In this document: positions 1-8,505 of the stretch, one piece after another
Layout of the letters: the number at the start of each line of letters is the position of its first letter
Numbering within the stretch: the stretch's first letter is position 1
From: Polymyxa betae
Lineage: Eukaryota; Endomyxa; Phytomyxea; Plasmodiophorida; Plasmodiophoridae
NCBI GenBank assembly: GCA_003693705.1
Contig: RBZT01000478.1
Span: 1-48,632 of the forward strand
Direction of reading: 5' to 3'
DNA length: 48,632 bases
Notes under the pieces: model-generated
What the model was told of the DNA's origin: nothing
The model's input: only the letters and a program-made list of their open reading frames with translations
The model's database searches: none
Program-made: the position numbers and the translations under genes

Positions 1-169
1 GAAATAGAAAAGGGGAAGGACTGAATATAAGGCAACGACAAATGTATTAGAAAGGAGGAAGAGGAGGAGAAGGTAGGTGAGAGGCAAACTTAGATGATAC
101 GGAATGCTCGACGAGACGTCAGGAGGAGGAAGTCGATCGAGATCGGGTATACAACTACAGTAGCTAGAT

Positions 170-1579
170 TCACGGGACGAAACACTGTGACGGGATGTAG
201 GAACTGCAGGACAGGGTCATGACAGTTTGCGATTGAGCGACCCAGTTCTTCGGTTGGTACTGCATGGCAACAGAGTCAGGGACGACAGCCGGGGCGCCTA
301 AAGGGGTGCCCGGCTCAAGTTCGGAGGCAATAGTACGAGCCTGCTCCGAGGCAGCACGATCCAAAACAATCGGCCAATCTGCAACCGCTTCTCGCAACAC
401 ACGAGAAACCAGTTGACGCTTGGCATCGAGAGTCGGCTGACACCGAATACACTCACAGACAGGGCGAACCAAACCCGGAGCAAACGCGCCACGACCACGT
501 CGACACTCGCCATACAGATCGATATACTGAAACCTTTCTTTAATAGGTTCCTGTTCTTGGATTTCTTCAAAAACTTGCTCGATCGACCAGTTCGACGTAA
601 CGATAAAATATTGCGGACGAATCTTCATGTAACCACGCTTGGGCTGCACAAGAACAGGATAGAAATCAGCCCACTCCTTCAGATCCGTCGCGTTAAAATG
701 CTCAGTAATGTTACGTTTCGCCACCTCGGCCATATAGACGATCGGCTCGTCACGATAACCATCCCACCACTTGTTGGCGCCTTTACGATAAACTTGATCT
801 TTTGGGAAAAAAACATCAACAAAATAACTTTTTCCCACATTAGAAGGACCATGAATACACAGATTACGGCGCGCGGCAAGGTTGGGAAGCGAACGTGACG
901 CCAGATACTCGTTCCGATCGGTGATCAGCGCATTCGGATGACGCATCCGCATAGAAGGGCAGACATCATCCCACTTAAACGAGCGATTTAAATCGAACGC
1001 CGCCTTCGCGATCTCCTTGAAAGCCTGCTTATGAGCAGGGCGAAGCGGACGAACACCACGCTCTTCACAGTCCCATGTAGGGTTGGGACCTTCCTTGTTA
1101 GGAAGTTCGGTACCTTTCGTACAATAACAAAAACAATTCCAACGCGAATGCGCGTAGGTCGTCTTCTGGCCATCAGGCAACACGTTGGTGACATTATCAA
1201 GATGCGCGTCTTCAATCCCGAGTTCGGTCTTGAGAGTACGACCACGCATCCCATATCCGACTTCGACATAGCATTGAAGATGGGGGCCTTGCCGCTGAGT
1301 TAACTCGCGCCCGAAAACCAAATACCGACACCAATCCTTTTCGATTAGCGATACAAACGCCGCCACACGCTCTTCATGCGTCTCGTCGGTGTAGTGAATC
1401 GTAACCAGCCAATACTTCGCCTGCTTGTTGAGAGTGGGATCGGCGTTAGGGTTACGCCGCGGAGCACCCGCACCACGACGGCGGCCTCCGTGATTGTTGC
1501 GAGGCCGCGCGGGGGCATCCTCAGCCTCAATATCTAAAAAATTGACCATTATGAGAGTGAAGTTGAAACCTGGGACCAT
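170..1579 (-). CDS. CRESS-DNA type replication initiator (Rep), HUH endonuclease + SF3 helicase
   Basis: Rolling-circle replication initiator: it would nick an origin hairpin and unwind DNA. Counting from a GTG-initiated frame (478 residues, first ATG at residue 10), the HUH endonuclease domain shows motif I near residues 65-71 (YWLVTIH), motif II HLQ at 109-111 and the catalytic YCTK (YxxK) at 161-164. The helicase domain has a P-loop GPSNVGKS at 253-260, a degenerate Walker B (IVYMAEV, Ala where Asp is usual, Glu kept) near 289-295, motif C FIVTSN at 334-339 and an arginine-finger region IKERF near 355-359. A Cys-rich CECIRC follows at 384-389. I start at the first ATG (1579); 1549 is also possible. 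The frame is uninterrupted and intronless, unlike the spliced host genes. No capsid gene is visible nearby, so it may be an integrated virus remnant, a plasmid-like replicon or a domesticated gene. Family assignment is secure; activity is inference. Confidence 0.93.
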   Translation of the reverse strand: MVPGFNFTLIMVNFLDIEAEDAPARPRNNHGGRRRGAGAPRRNPNADPTLNKQAKYWLVTIHYTDETHEERVAAFVSLIEKDWCRYLVFGRELTQRQGPHLQCYVEVGYGMRGRTLKTELGIEDAHLDNVTNVLPDGQKTTYAHSRWNCFCYCTKGTELPNKEGPNPTWDCEERGVRPLRPAHKQAFKEIAKAAFDLNRSFKWDDVCPSMRMRHPNALITDRNEYLASRSLPNLAARRNLCIHGPSNVGKSYFVDVFFPKDQVYRKGANKWWDGYRDEPIVYMAEVAKRNITEHFNATDLKEWADFYPVLVQPKRGYMKIRPQYFIVTSNWSIEQVFEEIQEQEPIKERFQYIDLYGECRRGRGAFAPGLVRPVCECIRCQPTLDAKRQLVSRVLREAVADWPIVLDRAASEQARTIASELEPGTPLGAPAVVPDSVAMQYQPKNWVAQSQTVMTLSCSSYIPSQCFVP

Positions 1580-1616
1580 ACTTGATAACTGTGCCGGCGC
1601 CGGCACACAGGTTTCA
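1564..1616. repeat. Nested palindrome at the Rep gene 5' end
   Basis: A perfect 16-bp palindrome, GTGCCGGCGCCGGCAC, lies at 1591-1606. It sits inside a second inverted repeat (TGAAACCTG at 1564-1572 against CAGGTTTCA at 1608-1616). It overlaps the start region of Rep and could form a cruciform or bind a dimeric regulator. Sequence symmetry is direct observation; function is inference. Confidence 0.7.
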
Positions 1617-1707
1617 AAAGTCCGCGACTGGCGAAGAGGGGTCCCGCGAGGATTTCCACCAACCAGATCCTCGGGTTCGCGCTAAACTTGAAACTTGTTA
1701 TCTGTTA

Positions 1708-1786
1708 ATCACCCGTCATATATAATACACCCGCGGAGGGCTGCGCACCGCCCGCGGGCCCCGCTAGCGCGGGGATGACGGGTGAT
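1708..1786. other. T-shaped (three-way junction) inverted repeat, candidate rolling-circle origin
   Basis: A perfect 12-bp outer stem pairs 1708-1719 (ATCACCCGTCAT) with 1775-1786 (ATGACGGGTGAT). Between the arms lie two GC-rich hairpins packed end to end: 1730-1736 with 1752-1758 (CCCGCGG/CCGCGGG) and 1759-1764 with 1769-1774 (CCCCGC/GCGGGG, loop TAGC). The only unpaired stretch at the junction is 1720-1729; on the minus strand it reads TGTATTATAT, which contains TATTA like the CRESS nonanucleotide NANTATTAC but is not a full match. It lies about 130 bp upstream of the divergent end of Rep, where an origin would be expected. Structure is seen; origin function is inferred. Confidence 0.7.
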
Positions 1787-1793
1787 CTCGCCG

Positions 1794-1893
1794 GCCCGCA
1801 AGCGGGCACCCCGGCTCGGGGTCAGGTCTCTTGGCAGCCGCGATCGTTAGGACAGATTAATTTACAGGCCGAGGCGCTGACGCGCCGGGCCTG
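1794..1893. repeat. Cluster of small GC-rich hairpins next to the T-shaped repeat
   Basis: Three further stems follow the T-shaped structure. They are GCCCGC/GCGGGC at 1794-1799 and 1802-1807, ACCCCG/CGGGGT at 1808-1813 and 1817-1822, and a two-step stem 1865-1870/1888-1893 (CAGGCC/GGCCTG) enclosing 1873-1877/1882-1886 (GGCGC/GCGCC). Together with 1708-1786, almost 190 bp is folded-repeat DNA unlike any other part of the window. Confidence 0.6.
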
Positions 1894-2018
1894 AACCCAA
1901 TAAAATTGGTGAATGGGGGGGCGTTGGCTTCGCCTTGGCCGTCGGGTCCGCTGCCCGCAGGCAAAAAGCGCCTGCGCACGCGACCCTCCTCATCTATTCG
2001 CAGCTTGGGCTCGCTTAA

Positions 2019-2145
2019 TCCACTGGAGGTATCCAGTGGAGTTGTTCTCCAGTGGAGGAGTTAGCTACAGTGGAGTTGTTCTCCAGTGGAGGAGTTAGCT
2101 ACAGTGGAGATCATCTAACCTTAAATTTAATATCCAGTGGAGATC
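2019..2145. repeat. Iteron-like array of CAGTGGAG repeats
   Basis: Two tandem 34-bp units occupy 2034-2067 and 2068-2101, each containing the core CAGTGGAG twice. Further copies of the core lie at about 2102 and 2134. An inverted copy at 2019-2027 (TCCACTGGA) faces 2032-2040 (TCCAGTGGA) across a 4-base loop. Direct plus inverted reiteration of an 8-9 bp core beside a Rep gene resembles the iterons to which replication initiators bind. The repeats are seen; the binding role is inference. Confidence 0.7.
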
Positions 2146-2212
2146 ATTTTCATTAAATGAATAAAGAATTTATATTAGAAGAAAGGGAATATAGGAAACA
2201 CGTCACGAACAT

Positions 2213-2482
2213 TCAAGCCTGTATAGACTTTAAATATTCTTCTGCTTCTTGATATGTCTTAAAGGATTTATCTATTCTTAAATCTTTACGTTTCACTTGA
2301 ATTCTATATGTATTCCTATCTGTGATATGAATTGTTATTTTCTTATAATTAGGGTTCTGTTCGTTCTTCTTTTGGTAATATCCATTAAAGTATTCCTTTC
2401 GTTTTTGATAGTCGCATTTGTGGCATATGTTCTTATTATTCTTTAATTTATTTTCCGCTGAATTACAGATTTTACAGACCAT
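2213..2482 (-). CDS. Small zinc-ribbon / AP2-like DNA-binding protein
   Basis: 89-residue protein. The N-terminus has two CxxC knuckles (CKIC at residues 3-6, CHKC at about 20-23), suggesting a zinc ribbon. A lysine-rich linker follows. The C-terminal half (about residues 48-87, with YRIQVKRKDLRIDKSFKTY and then an EEYLKS helix) looks like the three-strand-plus-helix AP2-like DNA-binding fold common in mobile-element proteins. That fold call is from pattern, not a search. The gene is AT-rich compared with Rep and lies between the iteron array and a telobox. A decayed relative with a C2H2-type finger lies at about 23795-24115 on the same strand, so this is a repeated family. It may be a second protein of the Rep-bearing element. 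Confidence 0.55.
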   Translation of the reverse strand: MVCKICNSAENKLKNNKNICHKCDYQKRKEYFNGYYQKKNEQNPNYKKITIHITDRNTYRIQVKRKDLRIDKSFKTYQEAEEYLKSIQA

Positions 2483-2619
2483 TAATTTTATTACACCTTA
2501 TTTTTTAAAATTAATTTTGAGTTTAAAAGAAAAATATATTTGGGCGGAAAATTTTTTTAGATTTGATATTTTTAGAAATTGGGAATTGGTAAATGACAAT
2601 CTGGGTATTTTTTTGAAAT

Positions 2620-2641
2620 TAGGGTTTAGGGTTTAGGGTTT
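2620..2641 (+). promoter_or_regulatory. Telomere-like (TTTAGGG)3 tract
   Basis: Three in-register plant-type telomere units (TAGGGTTTAGGGTTTAGGGTT). The tract sits between the divergent small genes at 2213-2482 (-) and 2680-2802 (+), so it could be a shared promoter telobox or an interstitial telomere scar. It is the longest clean telomere-like tract in the window. Confidence 0.6.
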
Positions 2642-2679
2642 ATTACGTTATTGGGTGTTATAACGTGATATTATTGAAA

Positions 2680-2802
2680 ATGGAAATTGAAAAATGGCAA
2701 ATTGAAAAATTAACAAAAGCGGTTTTTGAGATGGGCGAAAGGTCGGTTTTTGTATGGGAAAATGAACTTGTGGGAGGAATTCATACAGGCTCGCATTTTT
2801 GA
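2680..2802 (+). CDS. Short hypothetical ORF, 3' end cut by repeat unit A
   Basis: A 40-residue frame (MEIEKWQIEKLTKAVFEMGE at its start) begins 39 bp after the telomere-like tract and looks like genuine charged helical coding sequence. Its stop coincides with the left edge of repeat unit A (about 2798), so it is probably the 5' remnant of a longer gene truncated by the duplication. No function recognised. Confidence 0.35.
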   Translation: MEIEKWQIEKLTKAVFEMGERSVFVWENELVGGIHTGSHF

Positions 2803-3136
2803 AATCTATTTAGGCGTTTGAAAGTAGAGTCCCGTTGCCTGCCACCATGCCGCTCAAGGTAGTTGCGGGATTCGCTCCGCAGCCTCCAATTCCTCTCATG
2901 GCGCCTCGTGGGGCTGCAGGAATACCTGAAGCGGTTGCGGCTGTATTCGCAGCCCCTCCCCCTGCGCCGGGGTTGGTGTGGTTCCTCCACCTGCGATTGC
3001 GCTGTGGCGCAACACCAACGATGTCATTCGGCTCAGATAGGGTATCTGTGCCGCTGGTACAATACTACGGCTGGGATCGTGCCTGGCGACCACTTTCAGG
3101 AACAGCGCAGGAAGTTCCAAAACTTTCTGCGAGGAT
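2803..3136 (+). pseudogene. Copy of exon 2 of the Ala/Pro-rich gene
   Basis: Matches 6635-6970 closely at first (PQPPIPLMAPRGAAGIP is shared), then loses frame around the Pro-rich stretch and again before the C-terminal module. Exon 1 is missing because the duplication started in the intron. It cannot make the full protein. Confidence 0.75.
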
Positions 3137-3759
3137 TGTAAGAAATAAAATAAATGTTGTTTTTTCATCTCTCATTTACTTTCAACAAATCGGATAGATT
3201 GTAGCAATTGGAAAGTTATCACTACTGAATAAACACTTCTTGCAATCTGTTCAGTGGATCGTCTTTTCATCAATGTGTTCAGATTCAATACTGGCGTTGT
3301 CTTCCACTTATTGAAATAAAACAAGAAACCTTTTCTATATAATGATGTCATCAATGAAACAAATACTGTATTTTAAATAAAACCTCATAAGACCCAATAA
3401 GGTGTCGTCTTTGAAATCGATTCTCAAAAATGACGAATTATAAGACCCTATTATTCTATGGGTTCCTAGTAGGAAGGCACGACCTGATTTCGGATCTGGG
3501 GGTATCCGCATTCGGCAAGTCGATCACAGCCAGCCTTTGTTCACGTAGGAGACAAACGACACAGACATCCTAAAGCTGTTGAATAAAATTACTTTACCAC
3601 TGAAGCTAATCACTGGACAGTTTTGTTTGTTGGCTTCCTAGGGCTTTACAAATAAAATAGAGCATATTTTATAGAATGACGACTTAAAGTTTCTTGTGCC
3701 CTATTATTTGCAGCAATTTACTCACTACTGAAGACATTATCGATAAAAAAACGCTTCGG

Positions 3760-4048
3760 AGGTGGAAAACGGCAAGGAATTACGTCTTTCCATTGGATGG
3801 TTACAAAAATTCAAGAAACGCCATCATCTGCAAAGTTTCGTTTGCATGGAGAGGCGTCAGAGGCTGACTTCAAAAGCGCTTATGATGCTGTCCTAGACAT
3901 CCCCGCAATTGTCGTGCTCTTTAATCCAGATGATATTTCATGTTTGACGAATCTGCTCTTTACTTTTCTGGAAAGCACATTCAAAGAAATAAAGATAACC
4001 TGTCTCTCGAACATTCAGATTCTGGCTTCAATGGTCATGCCATTATAA
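3760..4048 (+). pseudogene. Pogo/Tigger-type transposase fragment, copy A
   Basis: Contains the CENP-B-like helix-turn-helix signature (GWLQKFKKRH, then RLHGEASEADFKSA after a one-base frame change near 3825) and the stretch FNPDDIS, where functional relatives read toward a DET motif. The frame is broken before the catalytic core and the rest of the transposase is absent. Parallel fragment at 7655-7873. Confidence 0.6.
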
Positions 4049-4629
4049 GGAGGAATGACTGGAGCAAATTACCAGTTTGAATCCCTTTCGTTCTCGATTT
4101 TTCAGTCGTTTACCCTGTCAAATTCGGCGTCTCCCGGAAACGGTGATAGCGACACGTCTGGATCTGACCATCCCAACAGATGCAAATGAATATTGGATTA
4201 CAAGAATTGATGTCAACGATGAACTCATGTGATGCCGCCGAACTTTGTATGCATCGACAGCATCGACACCCAAATGACCAGCATCAGGATTACACACATT
4301 ACGGAGACGTTATGCCTGGAGATAAGCACAGTGCCCGGTTCTCACTTCCAGGCGCGCTGAGGCCCCGCCACACAGTTTGAGTTCGGCGCCAAAAGAGGCG
4401 CACGTTTTCGAATTTCGAGGGTTCTCTACAGATTTCTCTCACTCTCTGCACATAACCTAACTGCGACATGGATCCACACATGTAACATGAAAATGTAACA
4501 TGTTACACATGTTTGCAGATCTGAGTACAACAATCTCTATTTTGCCCAAATACAGAATTGTCCTTCCAAGTCAAATCCTGTCCAATATATTCCACATGTC
4601 GAGGATGTTTTGGACTCCTCTAATCTTTC

Positions 4630-4893
4630 ATAGTCCTTTGGGTAGTTGCTGTCTATCGATGGCGCCGGCGCCATGTCGAATCCAAATCCGGACATTGCCC
4701 GCTCTGCTGTTAGCATTCGAAGCATCGTAGGGAGCGACGTCGAGCGCGATGTAAGAAGCTTTAGCATTCATTTGCATCGTTTGACATTTTGCTGAAAAAT
4801 GCTGCTGGCGAAGCGTTGTGCCGAATTTGAAAAAATGTTATCGGAGAGCAACGAACAAATGCTAGAACAGTTCGAGAAGCTGCACGTTCTCGA
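4630..4893 (+). pseudogene. Biotin-protein ligase pseudogene, copy A
   Basis: The start region (ATGGCGCC at about 4660) jumps directly to the end of exon 2 (a segment matching SDVARSAVSIRSIVG of copy B). The second intron and the first part of exon 3 follow, and homology stops at about 4893. The catalytic biotin-binding segment of the ligase is deleted, so it is non-functional. Confidence 0.75.
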
Positions 4894-5950
4894 TGAGCAA
4901 GGGAAGTTGTGACTTCCTGAAACTATTATACGATCCCAGCCTTGTGGAGGCACAAAGTCTGAGTTCCTATACCAGCGATAAAAAGGCTGAAGAAGGCTAC
5001 AAATAGGCTGACATTGAAGCTGGATTATGCCAGCGGCTTCGTCGGACGCCTTGGGGGCAAGGCTGGCAATCAAGCTAGCCACCATCATCGACTTGGGATC
5101 AGACCCAGACGAAGCAATTTCAACTCCTCATGATCATATCTGAATTGACAGCTGGCGCCGCTTCGCAGTGCAACTGTACAAACTATGGAAAATGCTTGCA
5201 GGCTGTGAACGAAGCGAGAGACCCCTTATTGCCCCATAAGGCTTATCTAAGATCTGGGTGATTTAACAGAGGGAGTCTTCGCCGCCCTGCAATGTCACTG
5301 TGTAAGCCTCATGTTACGACAATATGACGCGTTTGTAGTAGTACAGTCCTCCTCTATAACGACACTCTTTATAAAGACAGCCCCATAGAAGCCAGATAAT
5401 GTTACTTCGTACAAAATGGCCAACCTCCTCGCTTTGAAAACTTTGGGTTTTATAGAGGTTGGAAAATCAGGCTGCGTGATGCGATGGAGGATGTATCTGA
5501 TCTCATCGAGATGTTTATCTATATCCAAATTCCACTTGATTTGCTTTTTTTGTGCTCGGTTAGAGCGGAACAATGTTGTCTGGATGAGATTGGGATTGGA
5601 TTGCACTAATTGTTCGCACCTTTCGGTAGAGTGGGCGGCACAGTCGCCCTAATGCGGTATCGTAGCAGATCTTCCTCATGTCTGACACAAAGTCAAGGAT
5701 CTCGTGATAGAGATGAGTCATGAGCAGAACTTGTTAGGTCGTTCGACAACACCTATCAGACAAACTCTATATGAATGGCTAGAATTCTCCGAGCCTACCG
5801 ATGCAAAGCGATAAGTCATACTGTACTTCAATGAGGATTTCGGTTAAATTTGTTAAGAAAATCGGCCTGAGAAAATATCACCGTTTAGTCAGTTGAAAGT
5901 TAACAAGATAATATGGTAAATATACAAATATCCGGAATTGAATTGTTGTA
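4894..5950. other. Gene-poor stretch with a possible pogo-like element end
   Basis: No convincing gene. The sequence at about 5344-5380 (CAGTCCTCCTCTATAACGAC, then an ACTCTTTATAA run) resembles the termini of Tigger/pogo elements, and an inverted partial match (TTATAGAGG) lies at 5450-5458. A 103-residue minus-strand frame at 5295-5606 overlaps this and is not recognised. I treat the stretch as transposon debris. Confidence 0.35.
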
Positions 5951-6158
5951 TGCCTCATCTCATGATTCATCTCCATGACTCATCGCGATTTCTCGACAAC
6001 CTTGCGGGTTGCAAGGATGATCCAGCGGATCTAAAAGAGCCCCTGCAGCGATCTGCTGCCGCACTTCCGAGCCATCCCAAACTTGAATCTCTACTACCAA
6101 TGATGTGATGAAACGGCCACTTGTTAAATAGAGAAACACTTCGAACGCATTCGAAATT

Positions 6159-6970
6159 TTGACTTTTGAGCACCTGCACTGCGCAACCCATTCATTTCCA
6201 CTTGCAGCATTCCTATTAACGGCTGGCCTGCCTCCATCCCCGAATTTCGTGAATGCTGCCGCCAACAACCCAAACCTGGCCATCAACACACCTGCAGTTC
6301 CGGCAGGTGGAGTCACGGCCGCCGTCGTCGGTCGGCAATCCAGACGAAGGCGCAGGATCCGCGAGATCCATGCACTTTCTCCCGCCTACATCACCGATCA
6401 GGAGTTAGGCCTCGCTGAGATTCGAACCAGCGCGGCTGTAGCACAAGCTGCAGGCCCTGCGGTAGCGCCTCTGTGGTTTGCTCCGGCGTTTGCCCAGGCG
6501 TTTGCCCTGGCAATGCCGGCGGCGTTGGCACCGATAGAAGGCCGGATCGAAAACATTTCCCGTTTTCAAGCCAACTATCAGGTAAGCATTTGTAATTCGA
6601 ATCATATTAACAATTGGTTGAGAAATCTATTTAGGCGTTTGAAAGTAGAGTCCCGTTGCCTGTCACGATGCCGTTCAAGGTAGTTGCGGGATTCGCTCCG
6701 CAGCCGCCAATTCCTCTCATGGCGCCTCGTGGGGCTGCGGGAATACCTGCTGCGGTTGCGGCTGTATTCGCAGCCCCTCCCCCAGCGCCGGGGGTTGGTG
6801 TGGTTCCTCCACCAGCGATTTCGGTGTGGCGCAACACCAACGATGCCATGACGTCGGCTCAGATAGGGTACCTGTGCCGCTGGTACAACAACACTGCAAG
6901 GATCGTGGCTGGCGACCACGTTCAGGAACAGCGCAGGAAGTTCCAAAACTTTCTGCGAGGATTGGATTAA
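6159..6970 (+). CDS. Ala/Pro-rich protein with C-terminal helical module (5' end uncertain)
   Basis: Two exons are clear: up to 6581, a 53-nt GT-AG intron (about 6582-6634), then 6635-6970. The encoded protein has a basic RRRRR patch, Ala/Pro-rich low-complexity stretches and a C-terminal helical module of about 45 residues (AQIGYLCRWYNNTARI, then QEQRRKFQNFLRGL). From memory this resembles a large family of short repetitive hypothetical proteins ending in a YN/FYG-type helix in several fungi and protists; function unknown. No ATG opens exon 1: the frame begins with a TTG at 6159, so an upstream exon (for example one starting near ATG 5962) or an acceptor at about 6210 is likely. A 5'-truncated duplicate lies at 2803-3136. 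Confidence 0.5.
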
Positions 6971-7654
6971 TTAAATAAATTCTACCGAGATAACACACAT
7001 ATTCTTGTTTTTTCATCTCATTTACTTGGCAACAATTTTGATAGATTGTAGCAATTGGAAAGTTACCACTGATTAAACATTTTTTGCAATCTGTTCATTG
7101 GAACGTCTTTTCACTTCAATAATATCTCCAGATTCAATACTGGCGTTGTCTTCCATACTGATCGAAGGAAAACCAGAAACCTTTACCATATAATGATGTC
7201 ATTAATGAACACATATTAGAAAATGGCACCCCATAAGACCGAATAAGGTGTCGTTTTTGAAATCGATCTTTAAAACGACAAAATTATAAGACCGAGTATT
7301 ATACAATGGGTTTCTTGTAAGAAGGCATGCCGGCCCAACAATCTCAAAGCCCGATTTCGGATTCTGGGGATAATCGCATTCGGCAGGTCGATTATTGCCA
7401 AGTTTTTAGTAGGACAGCCTAAAGTTGTTTGATAAAATTATTTTACCACTGAAGCTAATCACTGGACATTTTGTTTGTTGGCTTCCTAGGCCTAACAGCT
7501 ACTATAATTACAAACTAAATAGTGCACATTTTGTAGTGACAACCTGAAGTGGGCGAAATCCCCACCTCTGCAACTTCATTTCTTTAGATTCTTGTGCCCA
7601 CCTAATGCAACAATTTACTCATTACAGAGGACAAAATAGTTCAAAGCTTCGGAG
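6971..7654. other. Non-coding spacer of repeat unit B
   Basis: AT-rich sequence matching 3137-3760 of unit A with small indels. I see no gene or RNA in it. Confidence 0.6.
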
Positions 7655-7873
7655 GTGAAAAACGGCAAGGAATTACGTCTTTCCAATGGACGGCTACAAA
7701 AATTCAAGAAACGACATAAGCTGAAAAGATTTATTTTGCATGGAGAGGCGTCAGAGGCTGATTTCAAAAGTGCTTATGATGCTGTCCGCTACGTTCCCGC
7801 AATTATCGTGCTCTTCAATCCAGATAATGTTTCAAGCTTGACGAAAATTTTAACAGCTCTTTTCTGGAAATAA
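7655..7873 (+). pseudogene. Pogo/Tigger-type transposase fragment, copy B
   Basis: 72-residue open piece with the CENP-B/Tigger helix-turn-helix signature: LSNGRLQKFKKRH, then LHGEASEADFKSAYDAV, then LFNPDNVSSL ending in ALFWK. Family members have a DE(T/S)GLFW-type catalytic motif at that point; here it is scrambled. The remaining catalytic domain is missing. It has decayed in parallel with copy A and was probably duplicated with the unit rather than by transposition. Confidence 0.6.
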
Positions 7874-8505
7874 AGCTAACCAATTTCTCAAACGTTCAGA
7901 TGCTGGCTTCAAAGGACATGTGATTATAAGGAAGGATGACTGGAGCACATTACCAGTTTGAATCCCTTTCGTTCTCGATCTTTCAGTTGTCTATCCTGTC
8001 AAGTTAGGCGTCTGCCGGAAACGGTGTTAGCGACACGTCTGGATCTGGCCATCCCAACAGATGCGTATGAATATTGGAGTTACAAGAATCGATGTCAACG
8101 ATGAACTCATGTGACGCCGCCGAACTTTGTATGCATCGACACCCGAGTGACCAAATGAAGGATTAAAAGAGATGTTATGACAAAAGCACAGCAGTGCCAG
8201 GCTCTCAGTTCCAGCCGCGCCGAGGCTCCGCCACACAGTTGGAGTTCGTCGCGCCTACAGAGGCGCACGTTTTCGAATTTCGAGGGTTCTCTACTTCTCT
8301 GCGACTGTGCGACTTGTATCCACACATGTATAACATGTTACACATGTTCGCAACATGTTCGCAGTAATACTGAATACATACAGCAATCTCTATTTTGCCC
8401 AGCTACAGAGTTGTGGCCTCCTTCCAAGTCAATATTTTCCACATGTCGAGGATGTTTTGGACTCCTCTAATCTTACATATCTTATTGTGTAGTGGCTGTC
8501 TATCG
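7874..8505. other. Upstream region of biotin-protein ligase copy B
   Basis: No gene seen. From about 8200 onward the sequence is shared with the upstream region of the inverted copy (about 46690-46950) and with 4330-4660 of unit A. This region, including the repeated ACATGTGTAACATGTTAC-type motif, was therefore duplicated together with the ligase. Confidence 0.5.

Larger units (their letters stand above)
2798..4893 (+). repeat. Direct repeat unit A (decayed copy of 6625-9245)
   Basis: The sequence from the end of the intron of the Ala/Pro-rich gene, through the dead transposase fragment, to the third exon of biotin-protein ligase repeats unit B at about 6625-9245. The left breakpoint falls inside that intron and the right one inside BPL exon 3. 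Copy A is shorter by roughly 500 bp because most of BPL exons 1-2 is deleted. It carries frameshifts relative to B, so it is the dead copy. Confidence 0.85.

Noticed and set aside
413-898. 161-residue plus-strand frame opposite Rep
   Set aside because: Overlaps the conserved Rep domains; no recognisable feature of its own.
1708-2145. CRISPR array
   Set aside because: Repeats are hairpins and adjacent iterons without unique spacers of constant length, and the genome is eukaryotic.
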